The position numbers were made by a program, and so were the translations under genes. From assembly GCA_033297075.1 (NCBI GenBank), contig MU858066.1:287821-351820 (forward strand): a stretch of 64,000 nucleotides of DNA, given 5' to 3'. The notes beneath the pieces are model-generated. The model had not been told where the DNA came from. It saw only the letters and a program-made list of their open reading frames with translations, and searched no databases. Positions 1 to 9,675 of this stretch are shown piece after piece. Positions within the stretch are counted from its first letter, which is position 1. Every line of letters begins with the position of its first letter. Source of the stretch: Rhypophila decipiens (lineage: Eukaryota; Ascomycota; Sordariomycetes; Sordariales; Naviculisporaceae).

Positions 1-789
1 TTCCGTGGATAAGGTAGCTTGGTGACTGACCGACACGAGGAAGGACTTGTAGTCACTGGAACAGGGCTACCTTTTTGAACTTGCCCAAGTTAAGCTCATA
101 CGTTAACGTCATGTCATCCACATCGCGTCCAGATTGTACCACCGTACTCTGCCGCTACTTGCCCACCTCCGTACCGGCCGGTGTAAATGCGGGCATCCGA
201 TGTCGGGTTCATACCGTGACTCCCTGACCAGCCGGTCTTCCTTCTGCGTACTTGCTCCTTCCCTCCGGCACACAGTCGGGACCGGTCTAGGACCGCCCTG
301 GAAAGTCAAAACTTCGGGTCGTTCTCCTCGGACGGTTCCGGGCAAGTAATGATTCATGATTACCTATGTACCCGTATGATCCACCCATCCTTTGCCCCTT
401 TCCAACTTCCAACAGACAAAAATACCGAGACCTTTTTGGTCAATATTCCACACACAGCTGTGTACCCAGTAGCTGCTGCTAGCACCTGAGTTTGAGTTCC
501 TATCATTCTACCGTTGAATGGATGCTCGTAGTCACCCTTTGACTCACACTTCTCATGCTTGACCGTGTCATAAATCTTCCCAAGAGATCTATCTGCCTTC
601 CGGTTCCCGACAGGAATGAGAACATCCACACATGCTTAACGCCCGCTATCCGTAACATGACCCGACAGTGGTGGTGATTAAAAAAAACTTGGACAATAGA
701 CCATATCAGAGAGTCCATAGCATGGTAAATATGTCGACACGTCCTCTCTATCCTCTGCTCACGGGCTCAAGACTTTTCAGTCCCATCAA
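1..789. other. Non-coding stretch, nothing recognised
   Basis: The reading frames here are short, overlap on both strands and match no family I know. No tRNA, repeat or transposon signature is visible. The right end lies just downstream of the minus-strand gene that stops at 790. Confidence 0.5.
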
Positions 790-1304
790 TCAGTAAAAAA
801 CGTCGAGGCTGTCCACCAGAACCTTGGCCTTGCTCTTGATGCCCTCCCCCCAATCACCAAAATTATAGGGTGCCTCACCATTGACCATCTGATCGAGCGT
901 GAGAGACCGTACTAAGATATCCAGCATGTGTTGCTGGACCTTTTGCGGACTTGGGTTGGCTATTTCATTTATTTCATTCATCAACATCAGTTGAACCCAG
1001 TACACTTATTTACTTATAAGGTAGAGAAGGCAGTCAGTCACAATCACATACCACTAAACTCATAATTCTTAATCTGCTGCGGGTACCGCACCGGCCGTCC
1101 GGCCTCGATATTGTCCATCTCGGAAAGGATGTACTTGGTGCGCATGGCAAAGTCCAAGATGTACGAGAGGCGCAGGTGTCGTCGGCCTTGACTCACTTCG
1201 GCTTGCAGCTGGGGATGGCTCTGGACGGCGCCGATGAAGGCATCCAGGGCGGCGGATATCCCGCTGCGGAACTCGGCGTGTGAGAGGACGATACCGCCGG
1301 GCAT
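790..1304 (-). CDS. Small hypothetical protein, two exons
   Basis: I do not recognise this family. The model is exon 1 at 1304-1052 and exon 2 at 959-790, giving about 140 residues. The 92-nt intron (1051-960) starts GTATGT and ends in TAG, and the join is in phase (the codon is split G|CC, giving Ala). The chosen start is the only ATG in the open frame: a stop lies upstream, and the frame otherwise begins at a GTG 51 nt earlier. The protein is soluble and probably helical, with a central stretch containing LSYILDFAMRTKYILSEMDN and no signal peptide or membrane segment. An additional upstream exon cannot be excluded. Codon use and the clean splice signals make it a plausible real gene, but no function can be assigned. 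Confidence 0.5.
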
Positions 1305-3599
1305 TCTGTCCTTTGGTTCGAATTTTGTGATTCTGGCTCTGGTTCCGGTTGACACTGGTGCCGTTCTTTGGGAGATTTATGTACTTCTCTGAATGGCCCC
1401 TCGCTCTCCCACTCAGTGATGGTTCATTGGGGGCAACCGGTTGGATTCTTTGTTGTTTGTCATTCAACATACGGACGTATATATGCTGTAGTTGAGATGA
1501 CTCGGAAGAGAGGAAGGCGTATCAGGTGCAATCAAACTACCGAAGGTAGTGTGTGCCATCAAGCGCCGCTTATTCCGCACAACAACGGCAACTTCGGTCA
1601 AGACCGGGCCGGTCACTTCAGTTAGGACCGGATGGTGTGTCGTGTAGTCTAGAAGAACGTTAACATCCCCCGGTAAGACCACTGCACTATTCTGTTAGTG
1701 GCCTGCTCCGGTTTCCAGTACATACCGTGGCTGGGCTGGAGACTATGGCGAACCACCTACGGAGTGCTATAATAGGCAATCCGTGAGGTGGTTTGGACAC
1801 CGGAATAAGCCACATCGTGTCTATACACGTGGATTGTTGATATATCGGACCATCCATGGGGAAAAGCATTCTATGTAAAATTCCCATAATGGTTGCGGGG
1901 CAGGTGATGGCTTTGGATGGAAAACAGAAAATACACTCATCCCACAAATAATTGGCGCTGACTGTGGTGACGCATGACCGCTGCATGCCATTTTATTGTG
2001 GAGGCTACTCTGCGGGGCAAGTTCACATCGGCGATCCGCTGTACCGTTGTTGGAAACGTTGATCTTGAACACCGTCACCGTGACGCTGGGCTTCGCGTTC
2101 CCATTTAGGCATAGACCGGTCGGATGGCTCGCAGTCCCGCAGCGGGAAATGTTCTGCATCTCTCGAGTCCCTGACTTTGCCTTCCCTAGAGTCACGTATG
2201 GTGGAACAAGATATGGGAATTTAAAGCTTCTAGGCTCGACTTTGAGAAATAAACATCGGTGGCACCAAGAACGGTCAACCGTTCCTGCCTTTGGGCTCTG
2301 CCCAAGGATTACCGGACTGAATCTTCTCCAGGTCGCTGGTCAAGAGGAGGGGAAAAAAGGGGCGCTCAGCGTTAGAACGGGTGAACAGTCAGGACGGTGT
2401 ACCTATCGGTTCCTCCTTCCCGCTCTTTGTTATTCGTCGCCTTTTATTTATATGGAGACAAAAGCAGGCTGTGAAAAGCTTCTCCAAAGGGGAGATCTCG
2501 ATTTGAGTGATGCATCGAAGGAGCTTCAACATCGGGCTGCCTTAATGCATCGCTACTTTCTATTTCGGGAAAGAACACGCCCAGACGCCCATATTCCCAC
2601 ACACTCGCTCTGTTTCCACGTAGAGTTGATATGGGAAAATGAATCGGATACTGAAAAGCAGTGGCACTTATAGACGGTAGGTATTCTCAGGATCACTCGT
2701 CATACCTAGAAGCCCGACTCCGTCAACCCGGTCTCCAAGGTTGATTCTCGAACCCCAAGACATTTCGAGAGTGGCACCGGCTGTTTCCTTTCTCAGTCAG
2801 GAGTCACACAACCAAAAGTCTATGCCATCATAGATATATTTCTTCTTTCAGATGAGACTTGTGGCTATTTGATCCTCTGTTTTTCTCGTTGATATTATAC
2901 AATTCTCATTGATATTGGTATTTATTTTCTCGGGTCGCACACGTTGGCTTGGTTTTTTCTCCCCGGTTTTCCCACCTTCCTCGTCAAAACACCACGCCCA
3001 CTGTTGTCGGTTTCCCAACAGTCGCAAACGACTTGAATCCGCTCTCATATCCACACTCCAATTGCAGCAGACGTCACTCATCTAACCCGCAAACCGTCCC
3101 GCGCTCAGGGGGCACCTACCCACCTACAACTACCTACGACTTCCACTTGTTTCTACTCGTCACACTTGAGCAGTTGTTGTCCTGTTCGATTCTCTACAGC
3201 CCTACACCTGAACAGCTGAAAAATACCCACTACGTAGCTCTACGTACGAGTTATCAGTCGCTAGGATCGAAGAAAAGCTGATCCATCACGGGGCTCCTTC
3301 CACTTTTCATCTGGCCGTCTCACCCCGCCTGACCGGTCAACCTGATCGACGATTTGTTCAACTGAGGAGGAAGGCACGACTCTCGCATTCCACCGACTTT
3401 ACTACATCATCGACCCTGTCCAGTGACCTTCTAGGACCAACAACTCCACCCTTTAAATAGAGCAGATTCATTCTTACTCGTCCGCCTTGCCTGCGTCCCG
3501 GGTTTCTAACAAAGTCACCATCTTCCTAATTGACACCTCTTCTCTCGACTAAACCCCACCCATGACCCCCCGAGGCGCTCGACCCTCCCCTCGACGACC
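1305..3599. other. 2.3-kb intergenic region, divergent promoter
   Basis: This lies between the minus-strand small gene and the plus-strand RING/LON gene. The last 700 bases are pyrimidine-rich, as is common in fungal leaders. A 225-codon open frame at 1996-2673 has no recognisable domain and looks fortuitous. Confidence 0.5.
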
Positions 3600-3615
3600 A
3601 TGTCCTCAGCTCTGA
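3562..3615 (+). promoter_or_regulatory. Overlapping upstream ORF on the RING/LON gene
   Basis: An ATG at 3562 opens a 17-codon frame that stops at TGA 3613-3615. It therefore overlaps the main ATG at 3600 in another frame. Ribosomes that initiate here would pass the main start, so it could lower translation. The sequence shows it directly; the regulatory role is inferred and depends on the transcript starting upstream of 3562. Confidence 0.45.
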
Positions 3616-5234
3616 TAAACGAGTCCCCAAGAGAGAAGCAAGAAGCGGCCACCAGCAGAAATGAAGACCCTAGCCAGACACACTCTGCAGACCACCACGA
3701 CTTGTCACCCCAGCAAGTGAGACAGGCGATTCGCCTGATTCAATGCCCCGTCTGCTCGCTGCCAATCCATGAACCGTACACACTGCCATGTGGCAGAAGT
3801 CTTTGCAAGGCCTGTATTCCATCACCTCGTCCCAGAGTCAATGTCTCGTACCCGTTGGATGCCAGCCGACTGCAAGGATTCGACTGCCCTTTCCCCGACT
3901 GCTCCAAGGACCATGCTGTCGGTGATTGCAACCCGGACGTCTGTCTGGGCAAGATCCTTGATGCCTTCGAGTCAGAGCTCATCAAACAGCGAGAAGTTGC
4001 CACAAAAGCCAACATTACCAGCCATCTCGCTCTCGACGACGGATGGGGAGCAACTGGTGTGCCCTCCCTCAGAGATACCGACACGCCGTCCAGGGAGCTC
4101 GCAGGCGGGCTTCTCGTGGCTTCCTTCACCTTGGCCGAGGAAGGCCATCTCAAGCATGGCGACGATGTGGTATTCACGAAAGAGGTCGATGGCCAACAGA
4201 CAGCATTCGATAGCCTCGTCCTGGACCGTATTAAGGAAGCAGTCCGCCCAGAGATGGAATGTCAGGTCTGCTACGCCCTCTTCTACGAACCGATTACGAC
4301 CTCGTGCGGCCATACTTTCTGCAGATCGTGCTTGCAGCGTGTTCTCGACCACTCAAAGTGCTGTCCCATCTGTCGCCGCGCCGTCACCATCCAGCCGGTA
4401 GTTCATCGCGAAGCCTCCCCAACTAACCAGCTGATCGAGAAGATGATCCTGGCCTTCTGGCCACAACTTCTCGGAGACCGGAAGCAGACGGTGCTTGCCG
4501 AGACTCGCGATAACGGAAATAGTGGCTACGACATCGCAGTCTTTGTCTGCACCTTGTCGTTCCCAGGAATGCCCACCTTCCTTCACGTCTTCGAGCCAAG
4601 ATATCGGCTGATGATACGCCGCGCTCTGGAGGGAAACCGGACTTTCGGCATGGTCCTCTATGACGGTCAGGGGTTTAAGGAACTCGGGACCTTGTTGAGG
4701 ATCGTCAACTGCGAGTTCTTTCCGGATGGCCGAAGTTTGATCGAGACAGTCGGACTATCCAGATTCCGCATCACCCAGCACAGTATTCTGGACGGATACA
4801 TTGTTGCCAACATCCAAAAGATCAGCGACATCAGCCAGGCGGAGGAAGAAGAGGCCGAGGCTGCCGAGACGTCAAGACAGCGATCTCCAAGCCTTTCTCG
4901 AGACGGATCACCACACTCGGGACATTCGTCCTCCAGTGACAAGCTTCCCATGACCCCGAACCAGCTGGATACCACTCCGACGAACGACCTGATGGAGCTT
5001 TCCTTGGATTTTGTCCACCGGATGCAAGAACAAAGCGTCAAGTGGCTGACCAGTCGGATCCTGACGATCTATGGCGAATGCCCCGAGGACCCTGCGACTT
5101 TCCCATGGTGGTTTGCCAGCATTCTTCCGCTTAACGATCGGGAGAAGTATCGGCTACTCGGCACTCGAAGCGTCAGGGAGAGGCTCAAGATCTGCTGTGG
5201 GTGGGTTATGGAGTGGGAGAGGAACATGTGGTAA
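3600..5234 (+). CDS. Double-RING, LON-substrate-binding domain protein (LONRF-like E3 ligase)
   Basis: This single-exon frame encodes 544 residues. A first, divergent RING starts near C49 (CPVC...CGRSLCKAC). A canonical C3HC4 RING lies at about 221-259 (CQVC...CGHTFCRSC...CPICRR). A LON N-terminal (ATP-independent substrate-binding) domain follows from about 311 to 530, including PGMPTFLHVFEPRYR. A Ser-rich acidic insert lies around residues 415-460. The architecture matches fungal and animal LONRF proteins, which are thought to act as ubiquitin ligases; there is no protease catalytic domain. The stop codon TAA is embedded in a perfect donor, GTAAGT, at 5231. Splicing to the CAG at 5280-5282 would replace the end with 29 further residues (stop 5371-5373). 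An overlapping uORF precedes the start. Confidence 0.9.
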   Translation: MSSALINESPREKQEAATSRNEDPSQTHSADHHDLSPQQVRQAIRLIQCPVCSLPIHEPYTLPCGRSLCKACIPSPRPRVNVSYPLDASRLQGFDCPFPDCSKDHAVGDCNPDVCLGKILDAFESELIKQREVATKANITSHLALDDGWGATGVPSLRDTDTPSRELAGGLLVASFTLAEEGHLKHGDDVVFTKEVDGQQTAFDSLVLDRIKEAVRPEMECQVCYALFYEPITTSCGHTFCRSCLQRVLDHSKCCPICRRAVTIQPVVHREASPTNQLIEKMILAFWPQLLGDRKQTVLAETRDNGNSGYDIAVFVCTLSFPGMPTFLHVFEPRYRLMIRRALEGNRTFGMVLYDGQGFKELGTLLRIVNCEFFPDGRSLIETVGLSRFRITQHSILDGYIVANIQKISDISQAEEEEAEAAETSRQRSPSLSRDGSPHSGHSSSSDKLPMTPNQLDTTPTNDLMELSLDFVHRMQEQSVKWLTSRILTIYGECPEDPATFPWWFASILPLNDREKYRLLGTRSVRERLKICCGWVMEWERNMW

Positions 5235-7977
5235 GTCTTTTTCTTCAACCTTTGACGTCCGTTGAGTTTTGTCTTGCACCAGGAGGACATACCTCCCTCC
5301 TGTCTTGACATTCCTTGCGCCTTGCCCATTTTCTCTGCCTTTCTGCAAGCATACCGTTGTGCCTCTTATTTGAGTCCCTTCTTTGTTCTTCCGCAGCAGG
5401 CAGCAAGTAGGCTCGCCCATTTTCCATTCTCCATCGGCCATTAAAGCAGCTAGCGCTGATACAGACCCCTTTACCTCACCAACATTAGAAGCCCCAATGG
5501 CATGTTGACTGGTCGAAAACACCCCACAACAGGTCCTTTTCATCATGTGCTATGATGTAAAGTTCTTTGTGTGCTGAAAATTTCAGGGTTTTTAATGTTG
5601 GAAATCGATCTAGTTTCTCTCGTTGCGTCTCGACATATACTACACCACGCTCGCTCTTCTTTGGTCTCGTACGGGTCGCGGCATCGAGCGTACGTTCTCG
5701 GTTGAGTTTCTCTTCCCAGAAGAAGATCGACTTCGGCGGTAAAGGAGGGGATGATGATAGTTCGGCGGTACACGAGGAGGATGATTGCGGTGAGTGAAAA
5801 AAGGCGGTTGAGGGAAGGGCTTTGCTGCATTTTCTTTGATTCTTCTTGGTTTCAGTCAAGACCACGGCGCATACATACAACACAGCATGAATGGCGCTCT
5901 TGGAGTTTGCCCCATCAGAAACAGCAATGGGATTTCTTTTGGGCGGTTTTGGTTGGTTGGTCGGTTATTCGGTTATTCGGTTCTACCTTTTCATTTTTAA
6001 CTGTCGAGGCGGATATCCTGCATGGCCTTGCCAGCCTCCACGCATCTTGCATGCATTTCACATGGATTCTTTTTAATCTTGGCTGTTGGCGTCTTTGGCT
6101 TGGGCCAATATTGATGTCAGGCACTCAATGTGCTGGACCAAGAGTCACGGCCAGCCTCCACGCATCTTACATGCATTTCACACGGATTCTTTTTAATCTT
6201 GGCTGTGGGCGTCTTTAGCTTGGGCCAATATTGATGTCAGGCACTCAATATGTTGGACCAAGAGTCACGACCACTCAACCATGGTTGTTCACGATTTGTT
6301 GTCATTGACAAATCCTCACAAAATACTCAATCTTAACAACCAAACTTTTTGACTCTTGTTTTTATTGTCCGTGAATACTCACCAACGATATGTGATGTGC
6401 AAGTCTTACTGCGTTGTGGGGTGGCTCGATGGTCACAGTGCAGAGTAGAAGTTCTTCTGTGATACTTGCAAAAGTACACCACTATGGAACGAATGTGGAC
6501 TTTCAATCAGTGCTAATTTCACCCAGTAAGCGCCTGTACTTGCCTGTGTATTTTATCGTTGATTTGTAGACCGAGGTTAACCTCGATGAAGCCGGTGAAT
6601 CATCAGTTTAAAGATTGCTGAGGGTATTATGCTAGGGGAGTAATTCCTACCTTAGGTAGTTAGTCCGAGGCCAATACAGCACGGGATAAAGCACAGTATG
6701 GAGAGAACAAAACAAAACAGTATGTTATTTGCTGGTATATGAGAGATATTAGCCAACAGCAGATTCGTCTGAGAACGAGGAGAACCATGCAAGTAGGCAG
6801 GCAGGAGTGGCAGGCAGACAGACAAGCAAGCAAAAAGCTTTGATCGTTCATCACATCACCTTCCATAATATGCTATCATGTTCAAAGAAAACCAGTAAAG
6901 CAAGCTGACGGGTAAAGCAGAAATACTATCGAGCTAGGAAGCAAGATACCAATGGATATGATATACTTTCCTAACCAGACGACGAACCAGACATAAATTA
7001 TTTAGCCAGGCATGAGCGCACAAAACACCTTGAAATTGAGTAGCCTAGTGGTATGATGATGATAATGACATGATGATATCTTCAGTTCCGTTTAGTATAG
7101 AGTACACACACGACACAGCACACAACGCAAAGCAAGCCGAGAAGAATGTAAGAAATAATACCCCAGTAAGTAGCCCGCTGAGGACAGAGACAGCCCCAAT
7201 CACCAAACTAAACCAAAACGCCAACATAACCGAACTACAAGTATATAGACCAAGCAACAGCCAAAGGAAGCAAATCCTATCCCATCCTGAGAGGTACCAT
7301 ACCATTCCATAGCATACCATACCCAATAACCATACCGAAGAAACCCCTTTTGCCCAAATAAACCAAGCAAATGCGGTTCCATACCCTGTTTTCTTGTATT
7401 GTATTCCCCCAATTACAAATCCCAATCCCATTCCCAGTCCCATACCCTAAAAGCAGAGAGACAAAACGCCAGGAAGCTCCAGTGACAACCAAAGGGCAAA
7501 GGGCAGGCAGGTGCCCAAGCAAGCAAGGCCGAGGGTCAGAAATGATTGAAAAGTAACCTCGACACCAAAACACCCGACACCAATTGATTTGCTCGCTTGT
7601 CCTACACCACACATATGGACACCTCCGCGACTGGTAGACCCAAAGAAAGAGAGCAGTCGCTTTTTCCCCCCGAGGTAGTGGGTTCCAACCATTCTGATAA
7701 ACGGCCAACAGTAATCAACACAAGGTTAGAGAGAGGGTGTTACACAAGGTCCACAGACATTTCGACATTTCGACATTTTCGATTCGGTGCGTTGTCCGAA
7801 CTTCGGAAAAGAGAAATCTGCCTCTCTTAAGCCCGATTTCAGGGTCACTCACAGCGGTAGCTACCATCTGCTCAACTAGTCGTCTTGGTTTTGCATTTGG
7901 GTATCTTCGTCTTCGCTTTCTTCCTGTTCAACGGTTGATAATTCTTCCGCCGGTGGTGAATTCTCCAGGTCCGCCCC
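5235..7977. other. 2.7-kb convergent intergenic region
   Basis: This lies between the 3' ends of the RING/LON gene and the FAR1-like gene. It contains a 120-bp tandem duplication (6031-6270). The 7040-7980 part is T-rich on the minus strand and probably serves as the 3' untranslated region of the FAR1-like gene. Frames of up to about 155 codons occur, but none resembles a known protein. Confidence 0.5.
6031..6270. repeat. Two-copy 120-bp tandem duplication
   Basis: Copy 1 is 6031-6150 and copy 2 is 6151-6270, both starting CCAGCCTCCACGCATCTT. The period is exactly 120 bp. I count only a handful of differences, nearly all transitions (for example TTGCATG to TTACATG, and GTGCTGG to ATGTTGG). 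This fits a recent duplication followed by deamination-type or RIP-like mutation. No coding role is seen. Confidence 0.9.
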
Positions 7978-9675
7978 CTATGGCGGTCCAATTGGAGGCA
8001 TCAACTGGTCGGGCAGATCCATTTGAAGGTCCATGCCGCGTTGTTCCATGCCGCCGAGGCCGCGCTGGTCCAACCCGCCCATCCCACCTCGATCGAGACC
8101 CGCGACCCTCTCCATGTTGCTCAGGCGATGTTGGTGGTCGACCATGGCATTTGCTCCCATGCCCCCATTCGTCATGGGTCCGTTCCCCAGACCGCCGCCC
8201 ATGTTAGCGGTGGGCATGCTGGGTGTGGCCATGGATGGCACGCCGTTACCGCCGAGCATGCCTGCTGATCTGCCGTTTTCTATGGCATCCATCCTCTTTT
8301 CCATGTTATTCAGGCGCGCAAAGATTGCATTGGATATTGTTTCCAGTTGTGCCTCGAGACGACTGAACCCAGAGGTAGTATCGTGTGACAGGCGATCAAT
8401 CTTGTGGGTGGCGCTGCGAAGGCCCTGGGCGACTGGGGTGTTTTCTTGGCCGGGGACGGCGGCTGGTATGCGTGGTTCGTGATTGTGACGGCCTTCCTGA
8501 ACTTGAAATCTCCACTGGTTGCCCAAGTTCACCTCGCACACAGCTTTCGCGCGGAAGGGACAATCGATTTTACGCGTGCTTGGGTTTCGCTTCTTGGCAG
8601 TGCTGTTGTATTTGACACCTCCACGATCGCACACCAGGTCGTAGCGCGTCGGCTTTCCGTCACGGTAATTGCTTGCTCGGAGCTTGACCACACCGTAGCC
8701 TTGGTCCTTGGCCACTTTTTGCACCGATGCCAGCAAGTCGTCAAAGGAACGGTATATGCCCTCGGGCGGTGGGGCCAGCCCTGGGGCGGGCGACGGCGGA
8801 GGCATGGGTGCTGGGGCCGACGAGGCCGGCGCTGGCGCTGGCGGGGCGGAGCTGGTTACGGGCCACACGGTATTTGTAAAGGTCGCCGATGAGCTGGATA
8901 CGGCAGTCGGCGACGCGTCGCTCCCAGCGTTGTTTGCGCCGTACTGCTGAAAGACGCCGCGATCCGTTTTGCTGTTACTGGCGCCGGTGGGCCGCTGCTG
9001 TGGTTGCTGCTCTTGCGCGGGCTGTTGCGACAGTTGCGGCTGCTGCGAAAGTTGCGAAAGCTGTTGAGGTTGGGTATTGTGCTGCTGGTTCTGCTGCTGT
9101 TGAGATAGGGTCTGCGAGTGGTGTTGTTGTTGCTGTGAGAGATTCTGCTGGGCGAACTGCTGCTGGTGCTGATGCTGCTGTTGCGCCAACTGCTGGTGAT
9201 GGGTTGGGTGTTGGTGTTGTGAAAGCGAGTGCTGCTGGTGCAGGGTATTGTTGGTGGCGCTCCCGTCTCCTAGAGTGTTGACGTTGGAAAGGCCGGACAA
9301 GTCGGAAGCTTGCGGTTCGTTGAGGGCAGATGTTTGGTCCGAGTACTGCGAGTGAGAATGTTGAGCAGAGGCGTTGTAGCCATTCATCAACCCATCTGGG
9401 CCGGCGACTAGTTGTTGGTGGTGGGAGCGTTCAAGATGCTGGGATGGGAAGGTGGGAGGTTGACCATGCACGGTGTCGGTATGCGCACGCACGGCCTGGG
9501 GGTGGGAGTGTGTCACTGGAGCTATGGATACGCCATGGGTGGCATGGGTAGTAGTGGGGCCCCACCCTTGGTTGTGACCAGTGACTGAGTTTGGAGCTGG
9601 ATTTGCAGTATTTCCGGCTTCCGAGACGCGCTGTCGCTTCCTGGGACGTGGTCGTGATTGCGGGGGAGCGTCCAT
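7978..9675 (-). CDS. Q-rich transcription factor with FAR1/WRKY-GCM1-type zinc domain
   Basis: This is a single exon of 565 residues starting MDAPPQSRPRPRKRQR, a short basic stretch that could serve as a nuclear localisation signal. Residues about 100-215 are very rich in Gln and His. A Pro/Ala-rich linker follows. A compact zinc-binding domain lies at about 306-400 with C349, C372, C380 and the HNH at about 397-399, the pattern of FAR1/WRKY-GCM1 fingers. A helical, possibly coiled-coil segment follows at about 425-467, and the Gly/Met-rich tail ends PPIGPP. The combination resembles Candida Rbf1-type regulators, which pair glutamine tracts with this zinc fold. The same frame stays open for 314 more codons upstream, but that part is compositionally unlike protein and the ATG at 9675 is preferred. 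Target genes are unknown. Confidence 0.8.
   Translation of the reverse strand: MDAPPQSRPRPRKRQRVSEAGNTANPAPNSVTGHNQGWGPTTTHATHGVSIAPVTHSHPQAVRAHTDTVHGQPPTFPSQHLERSHHQQLVAGPDGLMNGYNASAQHSHSQYSDQTSALNEPQASDLSGLSNVNTLGDGSATNNTLHQQHSLSQHQHPTHHQQLAQQQHQHQQQFAQQNLSQQQQHHSQTLSQQQQNQQHNTQPQQLSQLSQQPQLSQQPAQEQQPQQRPTGASNSKTDRGVFQQYGANNAGSDASPTAVSSSSATFTNTVWPVTSSAPPAPAPASSAPAPMPPPSPAPGLAPPPEGIYRSFDDLLASVQKVAKDQGYGVVKLRASNYRDGKPTRYDLVCDRGGVKYNSTAKKRNPSTRKIDCPFRAKAVCEVNLGNQWRFQVQEGRHNHEPRIPAAVPGQENTPVAQGLRSATHKIDRLSHDTTSGFSRLEAQLETISNAIFARLNNMEKRMDAIENGRSAGMLGGNGVPSMATPSMPTANMGGGLGNGPMTNGGMGANAMVDHQHRLSNMERVAGLDRGGMGGLDQRGLGGMEQRGMDLQMDLPDQLMPPIGPP

Noticed and set aside
1996..2673. 225-codon plus-strand frame
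   Set aside because: No domain, no splice context and a mixed composition. Too weak to call a gene.
7045..7443. 132-codon hydrophobic minus-strand frame
   Set aside because: Its hydrophobicity comes from T-rich 3' flanking DNA; it starts at a non-ATG codon and has no family match.
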